DNA of 64,000 bases. Source: Sanguinoderma infundibulare. Lineage: Eukaryota > Basidiomycota > Agaricomycetes > Polyporales > Polyporaceae. Under the pieces are notes generated by a model. It worked only from the letters and a program-made list of their open reading frames with translations, was not told the DNA's origin and did not search any database. Within the stretch, counting starts at the first letter, position 1; each line of letters starts with the position of its first letter. The position numbers and the translations under genes are program-made. This document shows, one piece after another, positions 43,380-54,774 of this stretch. The stretch is taken from NCBI GenBank assembly GCA_032821775.1, contig JAVLRN010000008.1, positions 1,054,001 through 1,118,000 on the forward strand, read 5' to 3'.

Positions 43380-45878
43380 CTAATAGTTGGAGGTCTCGTT
43401 GTATACTCTGTCAAAGCGAGCACTCGCCCCACGATCATCTAGCGAGCGCTGTCGCCTCACGAGCGGAGGCTGCGATCCACCCCAGCCCGCGGGCTGCTGC
43501 TGTGTCGGGGTCCACAACCATGATCTTCGTTGAGTTGGCTTCTGACCCTGGCCTGGCGGGATGAGAGCGGTTGGTCCACTTCTCTCGTACCGATGGTTTC
43601 GGTTATTGCCGTGCGCCGCTTGCGCATCGCGACTGTGCGGCGGGTGGTGCTGCTCGACGGACCCCTGATACCACGGTGGCAGGCCGTCGCTCGTTCTCGA
43701 GTTTTCTGCAGTGATGGGATGAGAGGGAGGGAGACCACCCGACGGGTTGAGCTTTTGGGAATTGTCGCCATCGAGGGGTTGAATGTACGGTGTCGTCTCC
43801 GAGTTGGATCGCCCGCGCTGAATTCGAAGGCGGTCGGAGGGTGATAGGAAGGTAGAGCCGTCGGAGTGTGGCTGGACGACAACGGGAGTTTGACTCCGAG
43901 GGTACGTGCGGGAGATATCCTCCAGCCGCCTCTCTCGCGCTTCAGCTTCGGCTGGTGACGGGCGAGCGACGTTTCCCTCGGAGGTCGTGACTTCCACCCC
44001 CAGCTGGTAAGCTCTCGCGCCTAGAACGCGGGGAATTACGGACTCGTCACGGCAGAACGTGAGCCGGAGGGTGATTCGCTTTTTTGGGGAAGAGTGCGGA
44101 TACAGATGGACCCTCGTGGACGCGATGCCGCCACGGAAGTCCCACGATGGGATGTGGGCGGGATGGTTCATGAGATGGCGGCCCTCCATGAACTGCTGCT
44201 CGAGACTGCACTCCGCGTTCCGAGACCAGACCAGAACGCCAAGAGTCCGAGAACCAAACGCACATTTACAGCGTCCGATTTGGATGTTGATGCTGATGTG
44301 GTCACTATCGTTGGTGATGGTGATACTGGGAGCGAGCGTAGCGTTCAATCGACGGTTTTCAAGCGCGATATTCGCGTTCGCGCCCTCCCTGTATATGGAG
44401 ACTAGATATCCCTGCAGGATGAGGAGCTTCCGCGACCAGCCGGACAAGCGGACCTCGAAGGAGTGGCGAACGTCGTCCCGGAGGGCGGTGTGAAACGACT
44501 CGTCGCGCTCGTTCTCGCTCGCGATGCGTGAGGGGCGATGGGGGATGTAGACGTTGGCCATCCTGAAGAACCGGCGCCGGAGGCACTGCTGCACCTCCTG
44601 GAGGGAAAGGTACGTCGCGCGATAATACGACGGCAACGAGGACAAGAGGATCCCAACCGACGCAAGTGCGTTGGCGGCCACGAGATGCGGCATCTTCCCC
44701 ACAACGGTGCCGACAGAGAAGCCGGTCCCTGAGCTCTGGACGTGAGGACGCAAAGGTAGCGCGAGCAGGCGTCCGTCCTTCTGGTCTTCGCAGGCGAGAA
44801 GCGCGAGGTGCGTCGGAATGATGTCGTGCGTGCCCTTTGAGACCACCGCTATGAGAGGCAGCCGCGTGTGCATTCCGTACGCGGTCACGGTGAAAACCTG
44901 GTACGCATCTTCTGGGAGGATGCCCAATCGCTCGGCGAACGCCTCGCGCGAAAGGTGGATGAAGCGCGACGAGTGCTGGAAATCCCCGGGAGACGACGCC
45001 AGCAGATATTGACTCGAGGTGGAGGGAAGGGATAACGAAGGGGGCTCGAGCATCGACGAGACCGCGGCGTCGTCTGGACTTGCTAGCTCGAAGTTGTGCT
45101 GGCGCAGAAAGGGGCCCCACGCGAAGATGGACTGGTCGGGAATGACTCTGATGATCTCCTCCTGGAGGCGGATGAACGCGTAGCGGCCTTCTCCGTACGT
45201 GATCGGGATGCTCACACCGAAGATCCCCATCAACGAGTACGCCCGGTCCTCCTCGCGCGAGGTCTTCCGAGACGCCGCCCACGACATCTTGCGCGCGATG
45301 CTGACCTCCTCCAACGACCGCTCGAACGTCAAGACGGCACGGTCTATTCCTGTTGTTTTCTTCACGAGGCTGGCGAGCGTCTGTTTCGAGCCCTTCACAT
45401 CCCAGGTCTTCGAGAGGAACAGCAGGATGGTTGGCGCGAGGAGCTCTTGCAGGGTCCAGCCGCGCGTGAACCACTCGCTGTCGCAGAACTCTTGTTTCCA
45501 GGCGTCTGCATCATCGGGGCTGGCGCCAACGTCGTGGAGGAACGCGTAGCAGACAGCCGCATACCGGTACCAGTCGTACATCGAATTGATCGCCTCGGAG
45601 AGCTCGGAGGAGCTGGTCTTGTCGATGCAGCACGCGTCCGCCCAACCGAGCTCGAACCCGTTCTCCAGCGCTATTTCGCAGAATTTGCGGACCTTCTCGG
45701 AGAGCTGGTCGAGGATGGGTCCATCGCCTGCCTTTTCTTGGAAGCCGAGAACGTCTTGATACGTCTGTTCGGGATTGTTCGGATCTCTCGACCAGACGTG
45801 CGACAAGATGGCGAAGCGGACCTCGCGAGGATCCTCGACCCAGCGAAATCTCCCTGTTCCTGTCTCGAGCAGTCGCAT
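43380..45878 (-). CDS. HET-domain protein (HET-4), single exon
   Basis: An intact 832-residue HET protein with no intron, starting MRLLETGTGRFRWVEDP. The HET domain has FAILSHVW, LGWADACCIDKTSSSELSEA, GWTLQELLAP, RKMSWAASRKTSREEDRAYS and LMGIFGVSIPITYGEGRYAF. It belongs to the same class as HET-1 to -3 but is clearly diverged. The long stretch after the domain (residues about 300-640) has FAVTAYGMHTRLPL and VRLSGWSRKLLILQGYLVSI, a distant echo of the module seen in the others, and there is only one such region. The last 190 residues are disordered and rich in Ser, Pro, Gln and Arg. In this cluster it is the oldest-looking intact copy. Its role in incompatibility is inferred from the domain. 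Confidence 0.88.
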   Translation of the reverse strand: MRLLETGTGRFRWVEDPREVRFAILSHVWSRDPNNPEQTYQDVLGFQEKAGDGPILDQLSEKVRKFCEIALENGFELGWADACCIDKTSSSELSEAINSMYDWYRYAAVCYAFLHDVGASPDDADAWKQEFCDSEWFTRGWTLQELLAPTILLFLSKTWDVKGSKQTLASLVKKTTGIDRAVLTFERSLEEVSIARKMSWAASRKTSREEDRAYSLMGIFGVSIPITYGEGRYAFIRLQEEIIRVIPDQSIFAWGPFLRQHNFELASPDDAAVSSMLEPPSLSLPSTSSQYLLASSPGDFQHSSRFIHLSREAFAERLGILPEDAYQVFTVTAYGMHTRLPLIAVVSKGTHDIIPTHLALLACEDQKDGRLLALPLRPHVQSSGTGFSVGTVVGKMPHLVAANALASVGILLSSLPSYYRATYLSLQEVQQCLRRRFFRMANVYIPHRPSRIASENERDESFHTALRDDVRHSFEVRLSGWSRKLLILQGYLVSIYREGANANIALENRRLNATLAPSITITNDSDHISINIQIGRCKCAFGSRTLGVLVWSRNAECSLEQQFMEGRHLMNHPAHIPSWDFRGGIASTRVHLYPHSSPKKRITLRLTFCRDESVIPRVLGARAYQLGVEVTTSEGNVARPSPAEAEARERRLEDISRTYPRSQTPVVVQPHSDGSTFLSPSDRLRIQRGRSNSETTPYIQPLDGDNSQKLNPSGGLPPSHPITAENSRTSDGLPPWYQGSVEQHHPPHSRDAQAAHGNNRNHRYERSGPTALIPPGQGQKPTQRRSWLWTPTQQQPAGWGGSQPPLVRRQRSLDDRGASARFDRVYNETSNY

Positions 45879-46856
45879 CTTGAGCTACGTAACCATTAGA
45901 TCCACAGTTCTCAGATGAAGGGTGTATGACGTACATTACGACCAGGATCCGAACTTCAAATCCAAATGCTTCTCCCGCGATGGCAACCACAAGCGGCCGG
46001 CTATCTCGCGATGGTTAATACGACGTGAGGAGAGAGGAGGAAGATGGATGAAGAACCAACCGGGGCACAGTAAGGGAGGGGAAGGAAGAGGGGAAGACGG
46101 ACGCGTATCCCAGCCCGCCGGAGTGTGGACGCGCCGTCGAGTTTTATACACATCCTCTGAGGACCGATGCGGCGCTCGACCACACTGACAACCTTCCGAG
46201 CAGGGCGGTCGAATGAATGTGGCGACGATAACCAGTGCCAAACAGGATAGGCTCCTGTTATGCATTGTCCCCCCAATGGTGAGCTGGACGACATGATGCA
46301 TGATATGCCGTGGAGCAACCTGTAACACCAAGTCGCTCTGCGCGGTTTGACCGCCGTGCATGTCGGTCGACCAAGACGGGGTTGATTGATTGCCTTGAGC
46401 GAACCGAACTGCGTGTGGGCATTGAATGCGCCGCAGCGCTGCGATGTCTAGGAGATACGGCGTGGATACGCTACGCCGGAAAGGCTAGGATCTGTCCACG
46501 AACCGCCATTAGCATGAAGCTCTCCGGCTCCGGGTTGAACGCCAGAACTATCTCACGTCTGGTGGAATTCCGTCCCTGAAATCTGTCTGGCACTTGCGGG
46601 ATCCCACGACGGGATTTGTGACGTGGCCAATTGAACAAGGACAGCAAGGGCAAGGTGTATGTGGACTTGCCGGGGCCCGAAGCTTTGAAGCGTCGTATCT
46701 AGGCGTAGCCGAACTGAGAGCCTTGAGCACGCTAAGTATGTCACTAACATCCAGGTTTGTGGGCAGAAAAGTGTCCGTCGGGCCGGAGCAGCGCCGGCCT
46801 GTCGACCGGCAGGGTACTTGCGCGACTCGAGGACCGCCTTCGGTTACGTTAATTAC
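45879..46856. other. HET-4 upstream region
   Basis: No gene is seen. It holds the upstream region of HET-4, then low-information sequence to the esterase relic. Confidence 0.5.
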
Positions 46857-47347
46857 TTAAAGAGAGAGGAACTGAATGGAGGACACGAACCTCGAACGCA
46901 TCATTGTATTGGCCGATCTCGTTCCAGTTGTACCAGCCCCAGCGACCCTGGTGGTGCGACTCCGTAGGCACCCTGTGGTCGTGGCAGTTTTCGTGGCCGG
47001 GAAGATACGCGCGAACGACCCGCGTCCTCTACGTCCTCTAATCCTCCTGCTTGACGTCGTCGAGCATCGTCTGCACCTGACGCGCCCAGGCATCCATCGC
47101 CTCGCTGAAGAAGGCGATGACGTTCTGGATACCGTCCTTGTACATGCCCGTCTCCTTCAGCCTGCTCAACAGTATTGTCGTCCAGTGGCCGCCGATGCTG
47201 ATGACCATCGTTGCATATTTGCCTTCCGGGAGCGGAGACGTGAAGATCTTGACGTAGTCGGCAGGGGACATGTTTCATGTGGCCTCGTCGCTGAAGATGC
47301 TATCGTTCGCGGCGACGTACTTGGAGTCTGGATGTAGCGAGTGGTAG
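46857..47347 (-). pseudogene. PC-esterase/Cas1-type acyl-esterase relic
   Basis: This is a C-terminal fragment resembling the SGNH-like acyl-esterases of the PMR5/Cas1 group, which act on cell-wall or capsule polysaccharide O-acetyl groups. In one frame it reads SLYHSLHPDSKYVAANDSIF, MSPADYVKIFTSPLPEGKY, GGHWTTILLSRL, then RAYLPGHENCHDHR and WGWYNWNEIGQYNDAF. The frame is interrupted by TGA at 47275-47277 (where Trp is expected) and TAG at 47038-47040 and 47029-47031. The N-terminal half with the catalytic serine block is missing, replaced by HET sequence. The family call is from motif memory and is moderate. The pseudogene status is firm. Confidence 0.65.
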
Positions 47348-47661
47348 AGCGAGATCCAAGATGCCAGACAGGACAGGAACGGAATCAGATGGGCTCGTTG
47401 CAAGAGGGGTGGAACCCGCGAAATGTCCCCAAGTGAGGGGTCTGGGTAACCTAATCCACGGTAGATAAGTACTGTGCATTGAAGACTTAAGTCAAGCAAG
47501 AACGAGGCCATACCGTTCGTAGGGACAGGAGCAGCGCGTACGGCGAGTTTATAGGCTTTCTGTATCTCTCTGATATCCTGGTACGACTGCTCTACCTTCA
47601 GGTCCCAGGTGTGCCATAGGATGGCGTAGGATGGTAGCCGTGCACAGGATTCGACGACCAC
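47348..47661 (-). pseudogene. HET N-terminal relic
   Basis: YAILWHTWDLKVEQSYQDIR corresponds to YAILSHTWDPQGEQTYQDVR of HET-2, and the following APVPTNG and YPDPSL strings also match HET-2. Similarity continues to a CCTGTCCTGTCTGGCATCTTGGATC-like stretch (the GIWDP site) and stops there, where esterase sequence begins. No HET catalytic-looking core (SCIDK, GWTLQEL) remains. The left end (start side) has no good ATG. Confidence 0.75.
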
Positions 47662-48645
47662 GTAACGATGGACAGCATTGTGGATGGAGACGCCGGATTA
47701 CCTTAGCACGCACCACAGCCGTCCGAATATATATCGACTGGCTGTGCACATCGTTATAACCGGCATCGCCAAATGAGAGTGCGCCCTTCCCACATCGTCC
47801 GATGTGGCGTCTCTATCAGTATCTCTCCCCACCTTGGATGCCGTTCTCCCACCGATCGCTTTCTGATCTGTAGGCGACGCCGCCTCGAGCCACGCGCACG
47901 TCTTGCTCCTTGTCGCAAACGGAAAACCGCCGTCGCAGTCGTACCCGTCCAAGCCGCGAACTTGTTCACTTTCCGGCGCTTCGACCCGGGGGGGAGGGCG
48001 TCCACGGCCGACTGCGACTCCGTCGAGGACTGCACGGCGCGTCCCAGCAGCGCGTGCGTCTTCTAGTGCGATCTGGCCCGGGGTGAGGTACGCGCCTCGC
48101 GGAACAACGTCGTCATGTGCACAGACCTCGATGGATTTGCCGTGTGCAGCTGAATCGTTGAGCTCTTTCTCAAACCGCCGAGGGGTAGGCTCGTCCGTGC
48201 TGGTCATAACTTTGTTGGCGCAGTGTACGGCCTCGGCGACTCCTTAAGAATAGGGGTTCACGGAAGCATTTCTGTAAATGTTGGTTCTGTCTGCTAGCTC
48301 GAGCGTCCGTACGTACGCCTAATCCTTGAATCGCCATACTGAACATCGTGCATTATTAGTTCACCAAGATTTGAAGGCAAACCTATGATAATCCCAGACC
48401 GCTCAGTAATCAACGCATTTAATTCGACTTGAAAGCACTCACCTTCGTATGTCGATTACTAGTAGCCGGCCCGATATCAGGAAGCACATGTGCCTAACTG
48501 GGGCTCACTCGAGAATTGCTTGGGAACGAAAACCTATCCGGTTGTGCTATACGTATTGGTTCACATTGGTATCTTTACAATGTTTCAACGCCTCGACTCG
48601 CGTAGCCTGGAGTCCAAAGTTCACTCACCTGTCAACCGCCTCCGA
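47662..48645. other. Intergenic; small doubtful frame 47698-48207 (-)
   Basis: A minus-strand frame starts MTSTDEPTPRRFEKELNDSA and changes to a plausible neighbouring frame (QSSTESQSAVDALPPGSKRR, then KVNKFAAWTG) near 48035. It resembles a broken protein but matches nothing I know. The right side is the 3' flank of the dioxygenase. Confidence 0.35.
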
Positions 48646-49775
48646 TCACTCGTTCGCAAGGGAGTATCCCACCTCCCCCACGGTCTCTGCCAGCCTCAAG
48701 ATCCTCTCCAGCATCCTCTTCCCCCTCTCGTCCAGCGTCTCCTTGAACCGCTCCTCCTTCATCCACCCCAGCCCATGTTGCAAGATATTCCGCGCGCGGC
48801 TGGGCCCGTCACAAACCTCGCCCATGCAGGCGTGCAGCGTGATGCGCTCCTCGTTCATGTCGTACGTTGCGCAGTGCAGGATGTTGTTGTTATAGAACAC
48901 GGTTTCGCCCGGGTTGAGCGTGACGCGAATCGCACCAGGCATGTCGAGCGGGTTCGTAGGTGCATCGAGGGTGGATGAAAGCGCGTACTGCGCGGGCGTT
49001 CGTGGGAGCGCTTGTGAGCCAGGGACGATGTAAAGACAGGTGTCTTTGCGGAGTGCGCTGTGGGCAGGAAGGTGCACGGTGGGACCGCCGGGCGTTGGTC
49101 AGAGTGTCAATGACTTTCGAGGTAAGGCAACCTTACGTGTTCCATTGTATCTGTGGGCAAACGGTACAATTAGCTCCGAGAGGACAAATACATAGAGGAG
49201 ACGCGCCAGACGAACAAGGGAGCAAGAATTGTGCAAGTACAGGAAGATGCCGACTTACTCCGTGATGCCAGACTCGAAGGGCCTCGCGCTCCTCGTCCTC
49301 GGTTGCAGTCTCGCGCACGTCATCGCGGTGCCACCGAAGCGCAAAGGAATGCGTTGTCGGATTGATCAAGAGATTGAACAGTTCTAGAAGTGTTCGGGAA
49401 TCTTGCGTCGATGTTGCCGTGCACAAGAGGTCATATATGGCTGTACTCACCCATTTGCAGATCGTCCTCCTCGCACCCCATCAGCTCGCACACAGCGTTC
49501 ACCAGCTCGTCACAAGTATACCACCGCGCGAACGCCCCCTCGCCCAGGTCCGGGTGCATGAGATGCTGCACACCCCACGAGTCGGGGTTACTATCATCGT
49601 ACGGGGGGAACTGCCGTCCGACCGTCCGTCGGTGCGGCCAGGTATTGTTGCGCGTCTTCGCGATCGTGCGCGCGCAAGCCGCTTCAAGCTCAGACAGGAG
49701 TGAAGTTGGAATGAGGTTAGGAACTATGACATATCCCTGTGTGTTATAGACCTGTTTGAGAGCGGCGGTGAGCAT
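48646..49775 (-). CDS. Phytanoyl-CoA dioxygenase (PhyH)-like Fe(II)/2-oxoglutarate oxygenase
   Basis: A non-heme iron, 2-oxoglutarate-dependent oxygenase of the PhyH family, 291 residues. Exons (complement): 49451..49775, 49259..49383, 49137..49150 and 48646..49057. Exon 3 is a 14-bp microexon (IQWNT) needed to join the frames; all sites are GT-AG with matching phase. The N-terminus has QGYVIVPNLIPTSLLSELE, typical of the fold. The iron ligands are seen as H127-x-D129 in WHRDD and distal H216 in ILHCATYD, with R226 ten residues on as the likely 2-oxoglutarate anchor. The core GSQALPRTP and PGETVFYNNNILH are family-typical. No targeting signal is evident. The substrate is unknown; fungal members act on lipids or secondary metabolites. 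It looks functional. Confidence 0.85.
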
Positions 49776-51305
49776 GGTGTATGCTGGTTAAGGGTATGAT
49801 GGCGGTCGTGAGATAAGGTGCGTCTTCGGTGGGAGCGGCGCGATAGGTGGTGCCCAGAGCGGGCGGGCTGGGTGGGCGCGCAATTCGGCAATGGCGCTAT
49901 GGACATGTGAATGCATGCGCAGGGGAACGCGATATACCAGGTGATCATAGTCCACAAGCTTGAGAACCGCGGCGAGTGTCGAGGTACCAGGAGAATGTGG
50001 GTTGAACGTGGGCACTAGATGCAGACCGTGTGAATCAAAATGCGATGACTAAGCATGTCTGTATCAGGACACGAGCGCAGGTGTGGAGGGAGAAAGGGTC
50101 TTGAGGTCGTCGAAACGAAGACATGCAAGCCGCGAATTGACTGCGTAGAGGTGAATATGCGAACAGAAGGCGTTCATTGAATCTTCCAAACTCTGAACGC
50201 TTACTAGTTGGCAGAATGTCGTTCCAAACCGGGCCACCGGCTCAGCCTTGCCCTACGAGAACATGCCACTGGTGTATGGTCCATGGAGGTCCAAACTGGT
50301 CACAGATCCTAGATTTTATGTAACGCGAGGTCGCCTAGAAGATTTCGATACTAGGCGGACGACCGGTACCCTCAGACTGTCCGATACTTCGCCATTCCAC
50401 TGGCACCTTTCTACACGGCAGTTGTACGGCTGTCAGCTGTCGAGAACTGGGACCGAAGGCCAACATTTGGTTTAGCCGAAAACGAAGTCAGACGACACCT
50501 GCACACGTAAAGAACTGAGCCGCCGCGTCTTCGACTGTATAGTCGAATCGGAGCCCCTGGAAGCCACCCCCTTGGCCCTCTGCAAGTCGACAAAGCCATA
50601 CCGTTTGAGCAGGACCTCATCCCCGATGCGCCGCGGCGCTCCGTGACTCATCGACCCTGTGGCACATAGACAACCCAGTTCACCCCGCCAAGCGAAATGA
50701 GCAAATGACCCTTCGTCAGGACAGAATTCGATCGACAACGACCTTCTCTTGTCCATCCGCGCAAGTGGACAAAGCCAGGAGGTTTGTGCAAAACGCCATC
50801 CACCATGCGCGCTCCGTGCTCGACCCTGCACGACCGAGTTAAGTACTTAGTAACCTCACCAAGCTCCGAGGAAATGGGCAAATGACGCAAGACTTCCTTC
50901 GTCAGCGCAGACTTATTTGATCGACATCGTCCACCTTCTCGTGTCCATCCACGGTTCGGCTGCTCGGACCATCCGTAAACACGACGATCGAGACCACCAG
51001 GAGGTGTACACCATGGCAGCACACGACCACGGAACTAGGAGGGACCGGACTTTAAATGACCCCCTTCCAAACTAATATAAGATTTAGAGCGCATGTATTC
51101 ACGAGGATATATAGAAGGCCCATCGAGATGGATATACGATACCGACAAGGAGACATCGACAAAGAAGCGCAGTATAATTATGTCACGACGAATATATAGG
51201 ATGTGTGCTTCCCCAAATAGCCGGTGAACTACCTGTCACTTGGAACTCCTCCACCAGGTCTTGTGCCCTCCTCCGAGCGCATCCTCCACAATCGCACCCC
51301 CTCCC
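49776..51305. other. Intergenic with local repeats
   Basis: No gene is recognised. The region 50530-51020 is made of imperfect repeats (listed). The right end is the 3' flank of the RNA-binding-like gene. Confidence 0.5.
50530..51020. repeat. Imperfect repeat array, about 2.5 units of about 180 bp
   Basis: Recurring blocks in the same order: CTTCGTCAG, GATCGACA, TGTCCATCC, GTGGACAAAGCC-like, then GCGCTCCGTG. The two better units start near 50636 and 50810, with a partial unit to the left. Short minus-strand frames here (GWTREG-RCRSN) are by-products of the repeat. Confidence 0.7.
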
Positions 51306-54300
51306 TCACCCCTTTGACCCCGCGGCCTTGGCAGAGTCCCCATGACCCTGCGCCTTGTACTGGTCCATGACCTTCTTCGCGACCTTCTCCTGCCCCTGGC
51401 TAAGGCTCGAGAACGTAACCGGCAGCTCGAACTTCATGTTCCCGATCACGACCCACACTTTATGCCTCCTCTGGCCCGGCTGGTCCTTTGGCCCTTGGAT
51501 CTCGTGGCACCACTGCGGCGTTGGCAGCTTGTGCTGTGTGCAGTGATCTGCACATAAGACCCGGTCCGGCGTCAGCTCAGCGAGCTCCGAGCAAAAACAC
51601 ACGCAGCCACGAATGGGGCCAGAAATATACGCGTACGGCGGTCGACGCGAAAAAATGCATGGACGACAAGAAAAGACGTACCATAAAGCTCTTGCACGCT
51701 TGTCTTGGGCGTGGCCTTGATGGATACGACCTTGCCGGGGACCTTGGGCTTCGCGGGCCAAGGCGAGAGCGGATCAACTAACGGTGTAGATTTCGTAGGA
51801 GGGGTTGGCTGAGGTTGCATCGTCGAAAGCCCAGTTGGGGTCAACGGCAGAGGCGGAGGCGGAGGTGGGGCATGCAAAGGCGGCGGAGGAGGCGGAGGAG
51901 GAATAGAAGGCGGCGGTGGTTGCGACGGTTGAACAGACTGAGTGGGTGGTGTGGGTAGCGCAGGTTGTTGCATAGGCGTCACAGGTGGAGGCGGCTGCTG
52001 GTACTGAATCACCGGGCCAGCGCCAGGGGTAGTTGGGTAGGGGAACGCAGGAGTGGATATGACCGGAGGCATGTGGGGGGTCACAGGAGCAGGAGAGACA
52101 GTAGGAAGGTACGGCTGAGAAAGAGGAGTGGGATAGTTATATCCCGCTACCTGACCGTTGCCGGGCACAGGCGGATACCCAGCGGCGTATGGGTACTGCC
52201 GTTGAGGATACTGCACCGGTGCAGAAGGCACAACCGGCGCCGTCGCGTATGGAGGGTATGCAACGCTACCCGGCGCTGCTGCATTGGGTACGCTAAACGG
52301 CGTTATTGGCGGCTGCGCCGCCTGAGTCTGGTACGGGATAGGAATCTGCTGGGCTGGGGGGATCGCACCGTAGGCCTGGGAAGGTTGAACATTCCCAGCA
52401 GCGGCACCACCGCCGGCATACGCATACGACGAAGAATGGTGCTGCTGCTGTGGCGGCATCGGGACGCCCGGATACTGTATTGAAGGATGAGGAAGAGAAG
52501 GAATAGGAATGGGAGCAGGTGCGGGCTGCTGTCTCGGTCCAAATCGCGAGGGACCAGGACCACCACCGTTCCTAGATCCAGGCTTATATTGGTGGGGAGG
52601 GTAGGCGTTGTTGCCTGCCACCCCACCACCAAAGGGGCCTGGACCAGGAGCACTGGGGCGAGTTCGCTGCCAATTATGCTTCTGTTGCTGGCCGCCGTTC
52701 CATGAAGGCTTACTACTATTGCCATTCTGCTGGCGGCCACCATGAGGGCCCGGGCCCGAGTAACCGTAGCCGTGGTTCTGTCCAGGATCGAAACTGTGAC
52801 CATTCCCGTAACTGACACCAGGCCCACCATCATGGAAAGCGCCCCCCGTGCGCTGCTTCTTGTTCTGCCAGCTGCCCGGGGGTATGCCACCTGTGGTAGG
52901 AGCCCCATGACCATTGTGGCCCGACCGGTCGCCATTACCATAACCACCACCAGCGACGCCGTTGCCTAAGTCCCCGTGCTTTCGCTTCCTGTTCACGAAC
53001 TGCTGCTCCTGCTGAGCAGCGTACGGGACGTAGCCGGGCGGCGGCTGCTCGCCGTGACAGCGGAGAAAGTCGACGACGCCTTCCTGTACAGCGTGCTGTA
53101 TAACCGCGAGCTTCGCATCGTTCCGACTGCAGTACTCAGCAGGCACGGTGTACCGCCGCACCTGCTCAGAACCCGCGTTCGGTACGAGTTCGATGACCAT
53201 CGTCGCGCCACATGCTGCAGGGAGTAACCATTCCACCCGCACAAAGGCAGGGCAACAAGCTCAGCTGACTGACCGATGACGAGGAGAAACAGTGAAGCGA
53301 AAAGCAACTGACCATCCACATCCTGATCGTATTCAAATGCAAGCTGGATCCCAGGTCCGCGCACCTTGCGGTACTCCGCAGTGACGAGGGGCTGCAGGAC
53401 CTCGGAAACATGCCTCCGCGTCGCGGGCGACAGCTTGTCTTTGACCGCCTTGCCCACATCCCGGATGTAGTCTCCGATACCCTCAGACATAGCAAGTAAA
53501 CATACGGCTGCTTTCGCGTCCGTGCGCTTCGCGAAGCGTGCGTCGACGAGGTATGACTTGACTTGACCGGGGCGCTCGAGGCGGAGCAAGCACCCGTGAT
53601 CTGATACTTACGAGTCAGAAGACGAGACACCATGGCAGGTGAGGACACGCTCACAATTGTGTCGTGGGTCAACGGTCCAGACGAAGTTCGGGGCAATCTT
53701 GCCTCCTCGGGCTGACTGGATCGTCGTGTTCAGCCAGGCCGGACCGTTGATCTCTGCCGCATTGCGTCCCGCGGTAGGCTCTGGGAATGGTTCCGGAAGC
53801 GACTCGAAGAACTGTTGGAGACCTATAGGTGAAAATGCAGCAGTGTCCTCGACGACGTCTATGTCAGTGTCAGAACGTGTCCAACTCTTGATGTAGTCGA
53901 TGACGCCATCCTGGAGAGCTATATCTGCGCATGCTTTCCGAGCCTCGACGACGCTAGCGTAAATGGTGTTGACAGAGTAAACCCGTGAATTGCGCGGAGC
54001 GAGACGGATCCGGAGAGCACACCCTTGAGCTGTCAATCCATCCGTTCAGTCATTTTGCCCACGCAAGTATTAAACAATGACTTACTTCTGCCGAACTTGG
54101 GTTCATTGATGTTCAACCAGAAAGGCTTTACACGTCCATCAGTCCACTCGAGGCAGCACTTCTCGATTGCCTTGACGGATTCGTCCATCTCGAGCGGGTT
54201 GGTGGACTGGCCCAATGTGACAGCTGACGAAGACGGCTCTCCATCAAGTTCACCGCAAATGAACTCAATAGCGCCGGTTGAGATAGCGAGGGTGCAAACA

Positions 54301-54774
54301 CTAGCTTTCGCGTCATACTTGCGGCCGTATATCGTAGGGGAGGCGTATGTACGGGTAGAACCGTTAGGTCTGGTAACGGTGAGGGTACAGCGCTTGCCTG
54401 CAAGAACGGACGTCGGACTATGCGTGGAAGAATAGACGATTTGCGAGAAACGCACCGTGAGTAAGAGTGTCCTCCTCGTATTCAAACTTGAGCGGTTGGG
54501 TGTTCCCAAACGCCTGTTGGCATGCTTGATGGATCCGTGCCACTGCCTTTGGAATCGTCGTCTCGGTCTCCTGCGCCGTTATCGGTTGTGATTGTGGCCC
54601 GCTGCTGGAAGTGCTAGGCAGCGATTGGATGAGGGAAAGATCATTGAGGTAATGGAGGACGGGGATCGCATCGTTGCGGAGAAGCGCTTCAGAGACACGC
54701 GCAAATGTAGGAGGATCGACGTCCATGAGCGAAGGATTCGGAGGATGGGACGAGCCGGAGGCAACAACTGCCAT
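51306..54774 (-). CDS. Multi-module dsRNA-binding-like protein, exon-duplicated
   Basis: A 1022-residue protein. Exons (complement): 54456..54774, 54086..54397, 53655..54029, 53313..53600, 51682..53214 and 51306..51547. The start is MAVVASGSSHPP at 54774. The C-terminal exon completes a good double-stranded-RNA-binding-like fold: SVQELYDHCTQHKLPTPQW, then HKVWVVIGNMKFELP and EKVAKKVMDQYKAQG. Before it lie about 430 residues rich in Gly, Asn, Pro and Gln with polyproline runs (disordered, able to phase-separate by composition). The N-terminal 470 residues hold four copies of a beta-beta-alpha unit, each with an aromatic-rich strand, a GC-L-like strand, a Tyr strand, then a D-A-K--V---A---G-I-FI helix. 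All five introns are phase 1, four of them at the same place in the unit. RNA binding is inferred and the family name is unknown. The gene is intact. Confidence 0.8.
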
